Below are positions 33,501 to 44,466 of a DNA stretch of 64,000 bases, piece by piece; within the stretch, counting starts at the first letter, position 1; the number at the start of each line of letters is the position of its first letter. The notes beneath the pieces were generated by a model. It did not search any database and was not told where the DNA came from. It saw only the letters and a list, made by a program, of their open reading frames with translations. The stretch is taken from positions 4,455,001 to 4,519,000 of the forward strand of contig CM055875.1 of the NCBI GenBank assembly GCA_029582165.1, given 5' to 3'. The position numbers and the translations under genes were made by a program. The stretch comes from Portulaca oleracea. Lineage: Eukaryota; Streptophyta; Magnoliopsida; Caryophyllales; Portulacaceae.

Positions 33501-35597
33501 AAAGTTCTAACCCGTTGTGAGGAAGTTGACTTAGTGTTGAATTGGGAGAAATGCCACTTCATGGTGGAAGAAGGTATTGTATTGGGTCATTTAATTTCTT
33601 CTAAGGGCATTGAAGTGGACAAGGCTAAATTTGAGGTTATAGAGCGCCTACCACCCTCAGTTTCTGTTAAGGGGGTGCGTAGCTTCCTTGGCCATGCTGG
33701 CTTTTATCGCCGGTTCGTCAAGGATTTTTCCAAAATCGCTCGACTTCTAACTGATCTCTTGTGCAAGGATGCCCCATTCTCTTTTACTGATGAGTACCTT
33801 GAGTCATGTTATAGGTTAAAGCAAGCCTTGATTTCCGCTCCGGTAGTTCAACCTCCGGATTGGACACTACCCTTTGAAATCATGGCCGATGCAAGCGATT
33901 TCGCTGTGGGAGCGTGTTTGGCCCAAACAATAGAGAAGAAGCCAAGGGTCATCTACTATCCAAGCCATGCACTTGATAGTGCGCAAAAGAATTACACGAC
34001 CACGAACAAGGAGCTTTTGGCAATCATCTTTGCTCTTAACAAATTCCGGCAATACCTTATGTTCTCCAAAGTGGTGGTTTACACAGATCATGCCGCGATC
34101 AAATATTTGATAGGAAAGAAAGAAACAAAGCTGAGGCTTATACGGTGGGTCTTGCTTATGCAAGAGTTCGATTTGGAAATTCACGACAAGGCCGTCACGA
34201 AGAATGTAGTAGCCGATCACCTATCGAGGATTCTTGTTGACTTGGAAGATACCCAACCGATTGTAGATTCTTTCTCGGATGAGCGACTCATGGCTATCAA
34301 GCACTCTCACCCGTGGTATGCCGACATCATAAACTATTTGTCTAGCAAGGTGATTCCTCCAAATCTGAACCCTCATCAAAAGAAGTTCTTTCACGACATG
34401 AAACATTACTTTTGGGACGACCCATTCCTATTCCGGTTGTGCAACGACGGGATGTATAGGCGATGTCTACCCGAGAGCGAGGTGAAATCTGTTTTGACAC
34501 ATTGTCATGAATTCTCGGTTGGTGGTCACGGTGGTTCTCAAAAGAAGGCGACGAGAGTTTTACAAGCCGGCTATTGGTTGCCGACTCTCTTTCGTGATGC
34601 CCATCTTCATGTCAAGCAATGTTACAAATGCTAAAGGTCCGAAAATATTTCCCGAAAGATTGAAGCACCATTGAACTTCATCCTTGAGGTAGAGGTTTTC
34701 AATGTATGGGGGTTAGATTTCATGGGTCCCTTTCCGTCATCACGAGGTTTTCAATACATCCTAGTGGCGGTAGACTATGTTTCGAAATGGGTCGAAGCTA
34801 TCCCATGCGTGAAGTGCGATGGCAAGTCCGTGTTAAGATTCTTGAAGAAGATCTTATTCCCAAGATTTGGTATTCCAAGGGTTATCATTAGTGACAACGG
34901 ATCCTACTTCATCGAGAAGAAGTTTGAGTCCCTCCTAGCAAAGTATGGTATCAATCACAAGAAGGGACTCCCCTATCATCCTCAAACGCAAGGGCAAGTT
35001 GAGATCTCAAATCGTGTCATCAAGGAGATTTAAGAGAAGACGGTCAACTCTTCACGGAAGGATTGGGTGGAGAAATTAGATGAAGTCTTGTGGGCATATC
35101 GCACCGCCTTCAAAACACCGATTGGGACTGTTCCGTATCGTCTTGTCCACGGGAAAGTATGTCATTTTCCAGTGGAACTTGAGCATAAAACGATGTGGGC
35201 GATCAAGAAATTGAATTTCGATCTCAAGGCGGCCGGAGCAAGTCGTTTATTTCAATTAGAAGAGCTTGAGGAGCTGCGACGTCATGCTTATGAGAATAAC
35301 AAGATCTACAAAGAGCGTACAAAAGCATGGCATGATAAGAGGTTGAACCGTCGTGAGTTTGTAGTGGGTGATAGGGTCCTTATCTTCAACTCAAGGCTCA
35401 AGCTATTTTCCGGGAAGCTGAGATCAAGGTGGTTCGGGGCTTTTGAAATAGTGAGGATTCTTCCCGCCGGGGTGGTTGAACTAAAGAATGTGCAAGAGAA
35501 TTGTTTCAAGGTGAACTCATCAAAGCTTATGCCATACTTCATGGGCGAGGAGTACGCGGGGACCGTTGTGGTGTACCTCGCCAACTCTGACGGTTGA
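30568..35597 (+). pseudogene. Athila-like gag-pol polyprotein, broken
   Basis: Gag: 30568-31898 (basic N-terminus RTRSRRGQ, capsid core around WLNTCPPRTYSAWDALSRDF, CDFCGGPHSLKRCEEY knuckle-like motif near 31545). Protease: 31905-32390 with DLGASVSVMP as active-site motif and [28 protein letters not shown] near 33145, catalytic FIDD near 33440. RNase [11 protein letters not shown] and [10 protein letters not shown]. Integrase: HHCC region to about 34632, then WGLDFMG, ISDNGS and GQVEISN as the D,D,E residues. One frame carries everything from 30996 on, interrupted by stops at 31896, 32388, 33039, 34632 and 35031. A frameshift near 30980 separates the gag N-terminus. These would copy and integrate the element. 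Confidence 0.9.
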
Positions 35598-35974
35598 AAA
35601 GCATTGGAATAGGTCAAGCTAGGACCTAAAACAAGCACCCGGGAGAGGTACAAGCTACTTCCCTTTCCCTTAGTATTTTCTTTCATTTTTCTTCATTTTA
35701 TTTCTCTTGTTTTAGTATTTTCACTTTTGTTTTCGTTAAAGTTTGAGAAAAAGAAAAAAAAGAGTGAAAAAAATGAAAAAGTTGAAAAAATCGAGAGTGA
35801 AAAGAGGTTCTATGAAGGACGTGATTCAAAGTGGTTTTGAGTGATGGGAAAGTGTCTTTGAATGGGGATCGAGCGAGAAAGAAAAGAGAGTGGATAATAA
35901 GAGGGTAGATTTTAGGACTTAACAATTTTTTCCAAGTTTTTGAGCCTTATAGATGGAAAGGAGTGACCGAAGAG
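35598..35974 (+). other. Spacer between pol and the palindrome block
   Basis: No ORF. A purine-rich tract (about 35745-35800, 'gagaaaaagaaaaaaa'-like) resembles others in the 3' part of this element and at 60.7 kb. Confidence 0.4.
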
Positions 35975-36250
35975 GACCATACCCACAGTGGTTTTCACCG
36001 TGGCCATGGTCCCATTATGCATTTGGCTAGTTCTCATTCCTAAGCTCCACTGTGCCCACGGTGGGTATCACCGCACCCACGGTCTCAAAGCAGCAGATTT
36101 TCATAGAATTCTACCGAGCTCTACCGTAGCCACAGTGAATGTCACCGTGCCCACGGTCTCCACCCAGCATTTTTCCCAGAATGTCACCGTGCCCACTGTG
36201 CCCACGGTGGGTATCACCGCACCCACGGTCTAGGAGACCGTGGCAACGGT
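35975..36250 (+). repeat. Internal copy of the CCGTG...CACGG word array
   Basis: The same words that mark the LTRs occur here inside the element: CACCGTGGCCATGGTC, CACTGTGCCCACGGTG, CACCGCACCCACGGTC, CACCGTGCCCACGGTC and GACCGTGGCAACGGTG, at about ten sites. It lies between pol and the post-pol ORF, where other LTR sequence is absent. That suggests the word array, not the LTR, has been copied or selected. Confidence 0.85.
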
Positions 36251-36760
36251 GTGTCGAACAGTTGAAATTTTATCGGGGTTTCTAACCCTTTCTCCCTCAT
36301 TTCTTCTTCTTTTCTATCCTTTCGCTCTCACTCGAAATTCCCTCCCCCAACCTCAAACCCTAATCCTTTGCCCAAATTCCTCAAATCCGTCACAAGATTT
36401 TGCCCTAGTTGTGCTGCAATTTGCTTCTCCGCCATTTTCGTGGTCCTTAAAGCAAACTTTATGGGTTTTTGGTTCTTGCTGGGGCTCGAATTTATCAAGG
36501 AATCTTTTTCAAGACTTTAACTCAGGTATTTCTTGTTCATTGATGCATCAAACTTCGTTTTTGTTGCTAATTGGGTCGATTTTTGTGCATAAATTCCTGG
36601 GTCTTTGTTGGATGCTCTTGGTTGAGTTTGGGGGTGCCGATTTTGGTATTAGCTTGTTGATTGGAGAGTAGTTGGTGACATTCTTGTTGGACATAGTGTG
36701 TTTTTCGGGATTTTGGGGACATTACTGTCTGTTGTGGTATTTTACTCTGTGTTTACTTCA
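36251..36760 (+). promoter_or_regulatory. Leader-like region of the post-pol ORF
   Basis: Pyrimidine-rich, with 'tttctccctcatttcttcttc' and 'caaaccctaatcc'-type sequence typical of plant 5' UTRs. It then has a donor-like CAG|GTATTTC near 36523 before the ATG at 36761. It may act as an internal promoter and leader intron. This is inferred from composition only. Confidence 0.35.
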
Positions 36761-38059
36761 ATGGGACGAGCAAAGCGTGCTCGGTCCGAGCCGGAATCGA
36801 CCCTTGCCTTATCCACTTCAGCTGAACCCGATAAGACCCACTATATGGGTCAACCCGCCTCCGTAATACAATGTGACCCGAAAGTAAAAGTCAGCTTCCG
36901 GGACGATATGCATAAGGGGAGGTACGACAGGCTGAAAAAGCGAAAAATTTATGCTACAGACTTGTATCATGAGGAAACAGCTCGGGATATCTACTGTAAA
37001 CCTAGCATGGACTTTTTCATTAAAGTCATGGGCTGCGAGGTTTTTGCCACAATCAACGAGCCCATCATCAAGCAACCGGTACATGAGTTTCTGAGTTCTT
37101 TAGTGGTAAAAGAAGACGGCACATCCAACGCCACTTTCTCTTACATTATGGCCAAGAAGGAGGTAGAGTGTATGGTCCATGACCTTTGCAATGCTCTCGG
37201 CCTTCCTGAGGATGGTATCTTCCACGGGGAGTGTGTCAACTTTGATGAGCAAGAAGCCATGCGAGCCCTCACCTGTTGGAGGAGACGATATCCTAAGGTT
37301 CGAACCCGAAAACTGCACGTCCATTGCCCGAGCAATTCTAAGGCCAGAGACTTTTGTAATCTGAGTGTCCGCATTTTTAACAACATCATTTCAAACTCCG
37401 TTTTTGCCTGTGACACTGCACGTTCAAGCATCCGAAAAGACGACCTCTTCATCGTTTACAACGCGATCAATGGTCGCCGAGTCAACACTGGCTCATGCCT
37501 CCTCCACTGTCTTCAGGAAATAAGCCTTTAAACCCGGAACATGACCCTTGGCATGGGTCACATCATCTGCCATTTTCTAAAGAAGCAAGGGTTCGAGTCT
37601 TATAAAGCCAAGTGGACTCCACGGTACTTCCCTGATCCTATCGACGGTGCTCGCCTAAGGAAAATGGAATTCTTGGAGAAAAACAAAACACGAACACTTT
37701 ACCGTCACGGAAACAACTCCCATAGTGTCGTGGTTCATTTGAGCGACGATCATCCGGAGAAGCGATTGGATGTTACCGACCAACGCAATTGGTGGTGTGG
37801 CCAAACATTTGGGAGTCGTTTTGTGGTGGGTGGTCCCGGGGAGCCCGAGGAGGTGGGTGAAGAAGAAGACGAGGAAGAAGAAAAAGAGGGTGAAGAAGAG
37901 CAAGAGGAAGAAGCCGAACTGAGCCAACCAAGGGACGCCGCCTTGGAACGTATCAGTGAACAACTCCAGGAGCTTCATGACGAATTTCAAGAACAGCGGG
38001 AGCTTATTCAAAACCAACAGACCCTGATCGAGAACTTGCAAGGGCTGATTGAGACCTAA
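36761..38059 (+). pseudogene. ATHILA-type ORF downstream of pol (envelope position)
   Basis: The frame starts at MGRAKRARSE (36761), a basic N-terminus. It continues with RKR-rich KKRKIYATDLYHEE, a long middle domain resembling the plant ATHILA ORF family (FFIKVMGCEVF, VHEFLSSLVV), GMGHIICHFLKK near 37550, a very acidic run (GEEEDEEEEKEGEEE, about 37855-37915) and a coiled-coil C-terminus. One in-frame TAA at 37529-37531 splits it. The product of such ORFs is unknown. Some authors treat the position as envelope-like, but I see no clear signal peptide or transmembrane segment from the chosen start. The upstream open frame (36698) adds a hydrophobic stretch that could be either. Confidence 0.65.
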
Positions 38060-40307
38060 CAAGAGATGCTAGCTAGCATCCAATCGCAGCTCCAACCCCG
38101 TCCTCCTCCAAGAGGGTCCGCTTGAGGACCGTTTGTAAGCATTCCCACCCCCACTCGATCTTTATAACTGTTTTACTTACTTTATTTTGAGAAGTATAAG
38201 TGTGGGGGGATGCTTCATCGGGGTTTGGATGCAAGGTCTGACGGTTTTGGTTTGTTGGTGTCTCGGGTTCTTTTGGCATGTTTTAGCATGTTTTGGGGTT
38301 GTTTATTTAGGATGCTCGGGTTTGGCTTGTGTTGTTTGTCTTTTGATTGTAGCAGGGATGTCTTTTGGTTGTATGATGATTGTCTTTATGGGCTAGGGAC
38401 GGTTTGTTTCATCATACTTTGAATGTATTTTGGTTATGGCTGGGTTTGTAAGAATTGGCTGTTTGAAATTAATGAATTGAATCGTTTGTTTTGGTCAGCG
38501 TGTCTTGAGTTTCACCCTTATTTCCCGCCTCAATGAGTGAGATTCGGGGATAAGGTAAGCAATTGGCAATGTACATATTGTTGATAGTTTTATTTTCCCC
38601 TTTGTAGTTTTCTTTCAAAGTCTAGTTAGTTTTTTCTTTTGCTTTTGTTTTCAATCTCGCATGAGAATTTTGTCGCTTGTAAAGTCGTCTTTTACTCTAA
38701 TATCGTTTTGATTCACTTGAACGACGGCTTCGGATCGCAGTTTTAACGCTTATGAAGAGCTAGAGGTAATATCTTTCCACCTTACTCTTTCTTATGTGAA
38801 TTCTCATCATGATCCGTCGCATGCTTGATTTTGTTTTGGGTGGCGAACCCCTTTGAGTGTTTGTGTTGGGATATATTGTTGTTGGAGCCGTGTGGGCTCG
38901 GGCCGCCACCATTTTTACTTGTTAGATGTTTATGTTTGTTTGTTTTTTATAGGTTCTCTACCATTTTCATGTGACACCTTCCCACAATGAGGACATTGTG
39001 GTGTTTTAAGTGTGGGGAGGGGGGAGATATTCTATTTCAAGTGTAGATCACCTAGTAGTTTTGATCTTTGTTTTCTTAGTTTTTGCCTAAAATTTGAAAA
39101 CATTTCGTGTGAAAAAGGAGAAAAACGGGAGTGAAAACCGTAAGGTTTTTCTTTTAGTTTTGTTTTCACTTTGTTTCTTGGATCTTGTTGTCGAAATTGA
39201 GAAGACATTCTTAATCTTCTTTAAAAGTAACCGGTGTGAGCATTTTCGACCCTGTCTCGGGTCCTAGTCAAGACTTACCCTAAATAGACTCCCTTCATTG
39301 AGTGTCTAGTGAGACCCCCGATTCCTTTCACGTTCTGATTGGAACCGGGAGATTCTAGGGGTTTGTGTCCGAGCTTGTTTTGTTTTCTTATTTAGCAAAA
39401 GCAAAAGCAAAAAGTTCAAAAAAAAAAAGAAAGAAAAAGAATTCATAAGATACAATAACCTGATTAAGTGGAGCGTGTTGCTGAATGACATTAACCACCT
39501 ACACTTAGCCAACCTACACGGGCCCGGTATCAGTGGTACGGCAGGGATACCCCTTAACCCTCTTCCTATATCGTTTTGCGACGGAGAGGCGAATGGAAAA
39601 GACCGTGCTGGGAGGGTATACCCCTTATATGAGCCGTCCAATTCCCGAAAGTAAGGCTAATACCGACCTTTAAAAAGAAAAAAAAAAAAGAAAAAGCAAT
39701 TTCGTTGGTGAAACCAACCCAAAAAGAAAAGAAAAAGTTTTCGCTTCTAAAAGAGTGGGGCCTCTCCTTGCATCACCTACGTCCCTCACCAAGCCAAGGG
39801 CGACCAAATGCGAGGGAGGGTAACGCTTCTCTTGGTCGTTTCGTTGTTTTCGGACACGAGTCTTTAGAGTCTTTTGGTTCCAGTTAGAACCCACTTGCAC
39901 ATATTTGCATATGGGTTTCGCTTGGTATAAGGTGTAGGGAGTTGAAAATCTTCAAGATTGACCTTTATCTGAGATTGGTGTTTGTAAGATGCTCCTAACG
40001 GTTGCTTTTGGAGGCTTAATAACATTTTCTTAGTTTAGGGTGCGAGATCTTTTGAATCAAAGCCATTGTTTTTCTTTCCTTTTGTTTTCTTCGGTTTTGT
40101 TTCCACTTTCCCTCTCTCCTTTTTCTTTGGCTTTTGTGGGCATTGCCGCTACAAACCCTCACGAGTCCATCTCGTCCACCCGGGCAGCCGGGGGGTTCAA
40201 AGGGCTTGGTGCATACGCTAAATGCATCTGTTTCTCTCCCACAACAGAGGAGTTAGTGTTAGTTTAATTAGTTTTTGTCTTGTTTTGCTCGTGACGAGCA
40301 AAAGTTT
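38060..40307 (+). other. 3' non-coding region of the Athila-like element
   Basis: No ORF is supported. It holds two additional polypurine-like tracts (38199-38210 and 39008-39025), an A/G-rich run near 39410-39440, and a segment at 39640-40200 whose words ('ccctcaccaagccaagggcgac', 'cttttgtgggcattgc', split for length) recur in the relic at 43.3-43.7 kb. Confidence 0.55.
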
Positions 40308-40320
40308 AAGTGTAGGGGGG
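40308..40320 (+). other. Polypurine tract
   Basis: AAGTGTAGGGGGG abuts the 3' LTR start at 40321, the normal place for plus-strand priming in Ty3 elements. Confidence 0.85.
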
Positions 40321-42013
40321 TGTTTAGACCCAATTTTGTGTCTAAATACCACCTAAATCCTTAGGCTTTTGACTTGTTTCGTAGCTTAATTTGATAACTT
40401 TTAATGCGTTTTTGGTAATTTTGTAGATTTCGGAGTTTTTACTCAAAACGTGGTAAAAAGGGCCATTTTGCTCCTAATTTGGGAATCCTGAGATTCCCCG
40501 AGTCTTGGTCGAGTCGAAGGCGAAGGAATGCGGAAAGGCAGGACATGTCAAGGCGCCCAGAAGGTCTTTTAAAGCCGAGCTGGACCGTGGCCACGGTCAT
40601 GAACAGCCACGGTGCAGTGAAGTCAGGAGCAAGGAAAGTTGAGGCCACAGTTATGATGACCGTAGCCACGGTGGGATCAAGCTACGCCCAAGGGAGGAAG
40701 GAATGGGAGCCGAGCAAGACCGTGGCCACGGTCATGATGACCGTAGCCACGGTGGGATCATGTCCTATCTAAAGGGAGAATTGGCCGAGCAAGACCGTGG
40801 CCACGGTCTTGGGAGACCGTAGCCACGGCGGTGCGATGGAGCGAAAATTCATCTGCCCTAATCGCCAGACCGTACCCACGGTCCAGGGGCACCGTGCCCA
40901 CGGTCCTGCGAAGAGAAGAGAGAAATCGCCTGCACTACGCAGGACCGTGGCCACGGTCTCATAGACCGTGCCCACGGTCCCCTGCAGTTGCAATTTTTCT
41001 ATTTAGCAAAGTGACGAGTTTTGAGTAACAAATTCGGGTTTTACATATTGGTTTTAGGTCTTTTAGCTGGATATGATCTATTATCCTATCTTAGCACATA
41101 CTTTACGATACTTTTATCACATTTAAGCTTTGAATTAGAGTGATTAGTGAGAGTTTTTACTTAGATTATTGCTCTTGTACTGGATTCTATTGGATTCCAA
41201 TTTGAAGTTTGAAGAGTATTCTTATCTTTGGAGCATTGGAGCTTTATTATTTTGGAGTATTTCCTTTGGCATCGAAATCAATGAGCATTTCTTAACCTTT
41301 CTCTCTTTAGTTCATTATGGTAATCTCTGTTTTGTTATTATAGTTGTTGGTGTTTATTGATTGTTGTTTATTGTTAATTTGATTTTCCTTTTAAGCATGA
41401 ATGAAGTTGTTAATGTTATTATCATGTTAGTTAGGATGTTTATAGGCTAGAACCCTAATGGGTTAGGGAGTTTTTAAGGATGTGAATGGGTGATTAGGTC
41501 TGGGTTAGCAATATTAGTGAGTAATTAGTTGGGAAATCAATTTCCCACTCCTATCCTTCCCTCAAGTAGGATGTATTTGGGTTCGAAAGCTCCCAAATAC
41601 ATCCAACACTTGTGTTGGAAGGTGGGAATTGGGATAGTTAGTTTTCTATTCACGAAAGTGAATAGAAACTAACTAGGAAATTCTGTTTCATTAACCCTCC
41701 GGGTCTGTCGATGGACTTTGAGGAAGTTAATCCGGACTATCCTCGGAAGAGGAAGCCCGGTGGGTATTTTCTAACGGAACTACCACTTGATTCTCCCTTC
41801 TTGTTACTCCCTTGTTGCAAAACCCATTTCCTCATCCCCGTTTGCATCCCGAAGTCTCCCGACACCCATTGTTTCCCATTCTTGACCGAACCTTAATGTG
41901 TTTGTGCTGTTTTTACCCTAATCCTCTCATCTTTTCATGGTCGTAAACCCTAACTAGAGTCAAGTAGTCATAGCTAAGGCCCCTCGCTCCCTGAGAAAGA
42001 ACGATAAAAACCG
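40321..42013 (+). repeat. 3' LTR of the Athila-like element
   Basis: Starts TGTTTAGACCCAATTTTGTG and is collinear with 28750-30421. It ends after 'gataaaaaccg', without the final 'aggtctac...ttacaca' of the 5' LTR. It carries more perfect palindromes than the 5' LTR (see the separate entry). Confidence 0.88.
40583..40980 (+). repeat. CCGTGNCCACGG palindromic word array, 3' LTR
   Basis: GACCGTGGCCACGGTC is perfect at 40583-40598, 40718-40733, 40793-40808 and 40943-40958, with imperfect copies between. Compared with the 5' LTR there is an extra pair near 40950-40978 and a lost spacer near 40600, so unit number has changed since insertion. Confidence 0.9.
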
Positions 42014-43702
42014 TCAAACCTTGGCAGCGGAAAGAGAGAAAAAGGAACTTGGGACAGAACGGATATCACAGTCGTGACACATGAGAAGTTAAGATTTCTG
42101 GGTTTTGTGAGAAAGCAATCTTACAGCCGTGACCATAGGCTTCACGACTGTGACTTCCAAGAGAAATCCTGACATACGGCCCCTCACGGTCGTGACGTCC
42201 ACAAGTACGCCCGTGAGGGATTCAAAGTTCATGCAAGTTTACCAGTTGTCCACATGTCACGCTTATGACGTCCACATGTCACGCCCGTGAGGGATTCAGA
42301 GTGCATGAAAGTTTTCTAGCAGATTTCAGGCCTCACGACCGTGACACACATGTTCCCGGCAGTGACATTTAGAGAAAATCCAAACCAGAAGACCCCTCAC
42401 GACTGTGACATCCACATGTCACGCCCGTGAATGAGGTGAGGCTCATGCGTTTCTTCGGTAATTTTCAGGCATTACGGTCGTGGCTGACCATGTCACGCCC
42501 GTGACGCCCCATTTCTGCCGACTTATTTCAGAGCAAAACGACTTCGTTTTGACATTTTTTCCCCAAAGTATATATTGTAATTTTTTTTTATAGTTTATAG
42601 TTTTGATGTTTTTTGGTTTCCTTAATCACAATTAGCGCTGTTAATAACTCTATTACTAGATTGAATGCAAAGTTCGGCTGATGTTATTGAAGATTGGGAG
42701 TTCTTTCTTGCTAATTGAGATTCTTTTTGCCACTTCTTGCCATTGAAACCCTAATTCGTGAGTACCACTACTCTTTCTCATATGTGTGTGCTTGATTATT
42801 GCAATCTTTTGTAGTTAATTCCTTTAATTGCTTTGATTGTTGCTTTTATGTTAGTTTTGGATTATTGTGTTAGAATTAGGTTAAATATTGTTGTGATTAT
42901 TTGGTTTATGTTCATCATGAGTATGAGTAGCTAAGTTCCGCAAGGTTACGGGGTAATTAATGATCCTAATAGGGGATTAGGTATAGATTAGTGGGATTAG
43001 GGTAATTAATGAGGTAATTAGGTGTTTCACCATAGGATTCCATTCGATGATTGGGGGATTTTGGTGTCGGGAGGTTATGAGTCCTCCCCAAATGTCGAAT
43101 TTGGAATCTAGAGCGGAGTGATTGACTATTGGTTCACCAACGTGGTTTGGCGTGGGTGGTTAGCGACCCCTCGCCCCTTAAGTACCTTATATATGTATGA
43201 AAAGAACCACACTAGCAAAATAAGCCCCTCACGGGCAGTGTTTTATCTCGAAATATGCTAACTAAAAAACAAATGAAGAGAATAAGTAGTGAAACCCTCT
43301 CCTATGTAACCTGCGGCCCTCACTAAGCCAGGGGCGACATCAAATAGGTTGGGGGTGACACTTTAGCTAATTAATAATTGTAATTCAAGTTTGAACACAT
43401 GTTTGGTCGAGGATGGTTTGTATTTGCTGAGTTCTAACCGAGAATATATTAGAGAACACTAGCACTGTGCATGAGGAAATCGTTAACCAACGTCGGGTTG
43501 GGAAGTCTGAAAGTTTAGCCTCACCTGAGTCTAATGTCTTGGCATGTACATACTAACTGTTTTCGCTTGATTAACAAGGTTGTTTGATTAGCTTTGGTAT
43601 AAAGGCGATTATAAACTCCTTTTTGTAGAAAGTTTTTGATTTTCACTTTCTTTTTTTCTTTTTCTTTTCGGTTTTTGTGGGTATAGCTCGTACAAGCCCT
43701 CA
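42014..43702 (+). mobile_element. Relic LTR retrotransposon, right flank of the Athila-like element
   Basis: The first 500 bases carry TCACG-NN-CGTGA words (see next entry). 43290-43690 shares words with 39640-40200 of the Athila-like element ('cctcactaagccaggggcgac' in pieces, 'ttttcggtttttgtgggtat'), so this is probably a related Athila-like relic cut by the LTR beginning at 43703. No ORF remains. The stretch near 42900-43200 is unassigned. Confidence 0.5.
42060..42515 (+). repeat. TCACG-NN-CGTGA palindromic word array
   Basis: Words such as TCACGACCGTGAC, TCACGCCCGTGAG, TCACGGTCGTGACG and CACGACTGTGACAT recur a dozen or so times at irregular spacing, separated by AT-richer sequence. The core is a 5-bp arm, a 2-base centre and the inverse arm. 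It differs in sequence from the array in the Athila-like LTR. Confidence 0.85.
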
Positions 43703-44132
43703 TGTCAAGTTGAAAATGACACGTGGCAATAGATTAATTTTTTTTTGGCCAATAACAAATTTTTATTTGGCCAATATCAAATTGCCACATGTCAAGTTGA
43801 AGTTAGGGGATCCATTTGGTCAAAAAATTAAATTGCGACGAACCACAAGATGACGAGTGTCCGAGATGATACAGAAAATATTAATTATTTTTATTTAAAA
43901 TTAAAAGAATGATAATTAATTAATTTAGGCACATGTCCAATACCTAACTCAAACCCTAGGCCTCCAAAGCCTATAAATAGGGGTCATCACCCTCATTTTC
44001 AAGGCCATGGACATTCTGGCATTGAAGACAGTCTAGACTCTGAAGAGTGAAGACTCTTTAAAGACTCTCTCCCAAACTACTAAAGACATTCAAAAGACTC
44101 ACACTCCGGGAGAAGGCATTAAACTCATTAAG
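43703..44132 (+). repeat. Tat-like LTR, left part
   Basis: Starts TGTCAAGTTGAAAATGAC and contains a small inverted pair (ACGTGGCAAT at about 43722 and ATTGCCACATG at about 43781), a TATA box (CCTATAAATAGGG near 43971) and a GA-rich leader. It is interrupted at 44133 by the chromovirus composite and resumes after 51745. Confidence 0.65.
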
Positions 44133-44436
44133 TGATGTAGATTTGGTCCCAAATATACATCATGGGAGCCAAATGCTTGATTCATACAAAGGGAGCTTGA
44201 ATCACTCATGCCTTTCACACGTCCAAATAACTTCATCAAGGGTGGATCGGTAATTTGCTCTATATCTCAAAAACCATGAAGATATTGAGGAAGTCATCCT
44301 AGGGTCAAATGATCTACATTAAAGGAGCTTCACAATGGTTTTTGAATCTTTAAGTTTAGACGAGGAATGAGCAAGTTATCATAGTTTTAATCTAGCTTAT
44401 GTACATTTGTTTCTTTATGATGTCACATTCGTATAG
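44133..44436 (+). repeat. Truncated first LTR of the composite
   Basis: Matches the first ~304 bases of the LTRs at 45501 and 50894, up to 'cacattcgtatag'. It then jumps directly to integrase sequence (GGTCATTTTGG), which lies near 49830 in the complete copy. This is a deletion junction. Confidence 0.9.
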
Positions 44437-44466
44437 GGTCATTTTGGTATAGAGAAGACATATCTT

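Larger units (their letters stand above)
28750..42013 (+). mobile_element. Athila-like Ty3/gypsy retrotransposon, ~13.3 kb
   Basis: The two LTRs start TGTTTAGACCCAATTTT (28750 and 40321). A tRNA-Asp-type primer site follows the first. gag, protease, RT, RNase H and integrase lie in order. An ATHILA-type ORF follows pol. A G-rich polypurine tract precedes the 3' LTR. Total length and the extra ORF fit the Athila lineage. The 3' LTR stops about 23 bases before the end seen in the 5' LTR, and no target duplication is visible, so the right edge has been trimmed. LTRs differ by scattered substitutions and one palindrome-unit indel. Coding regions contain several stops, so the element is inactive. 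Confidence 0.88.

Noticed and set aside
36698..36760. Signal peptide for an envelope protein
   Set aside because: The hydrophobic stretch lies upstream of the more likely start at 36761 and depends on a non-ATG or leader reading. The evidence is too weak to call an envelope.
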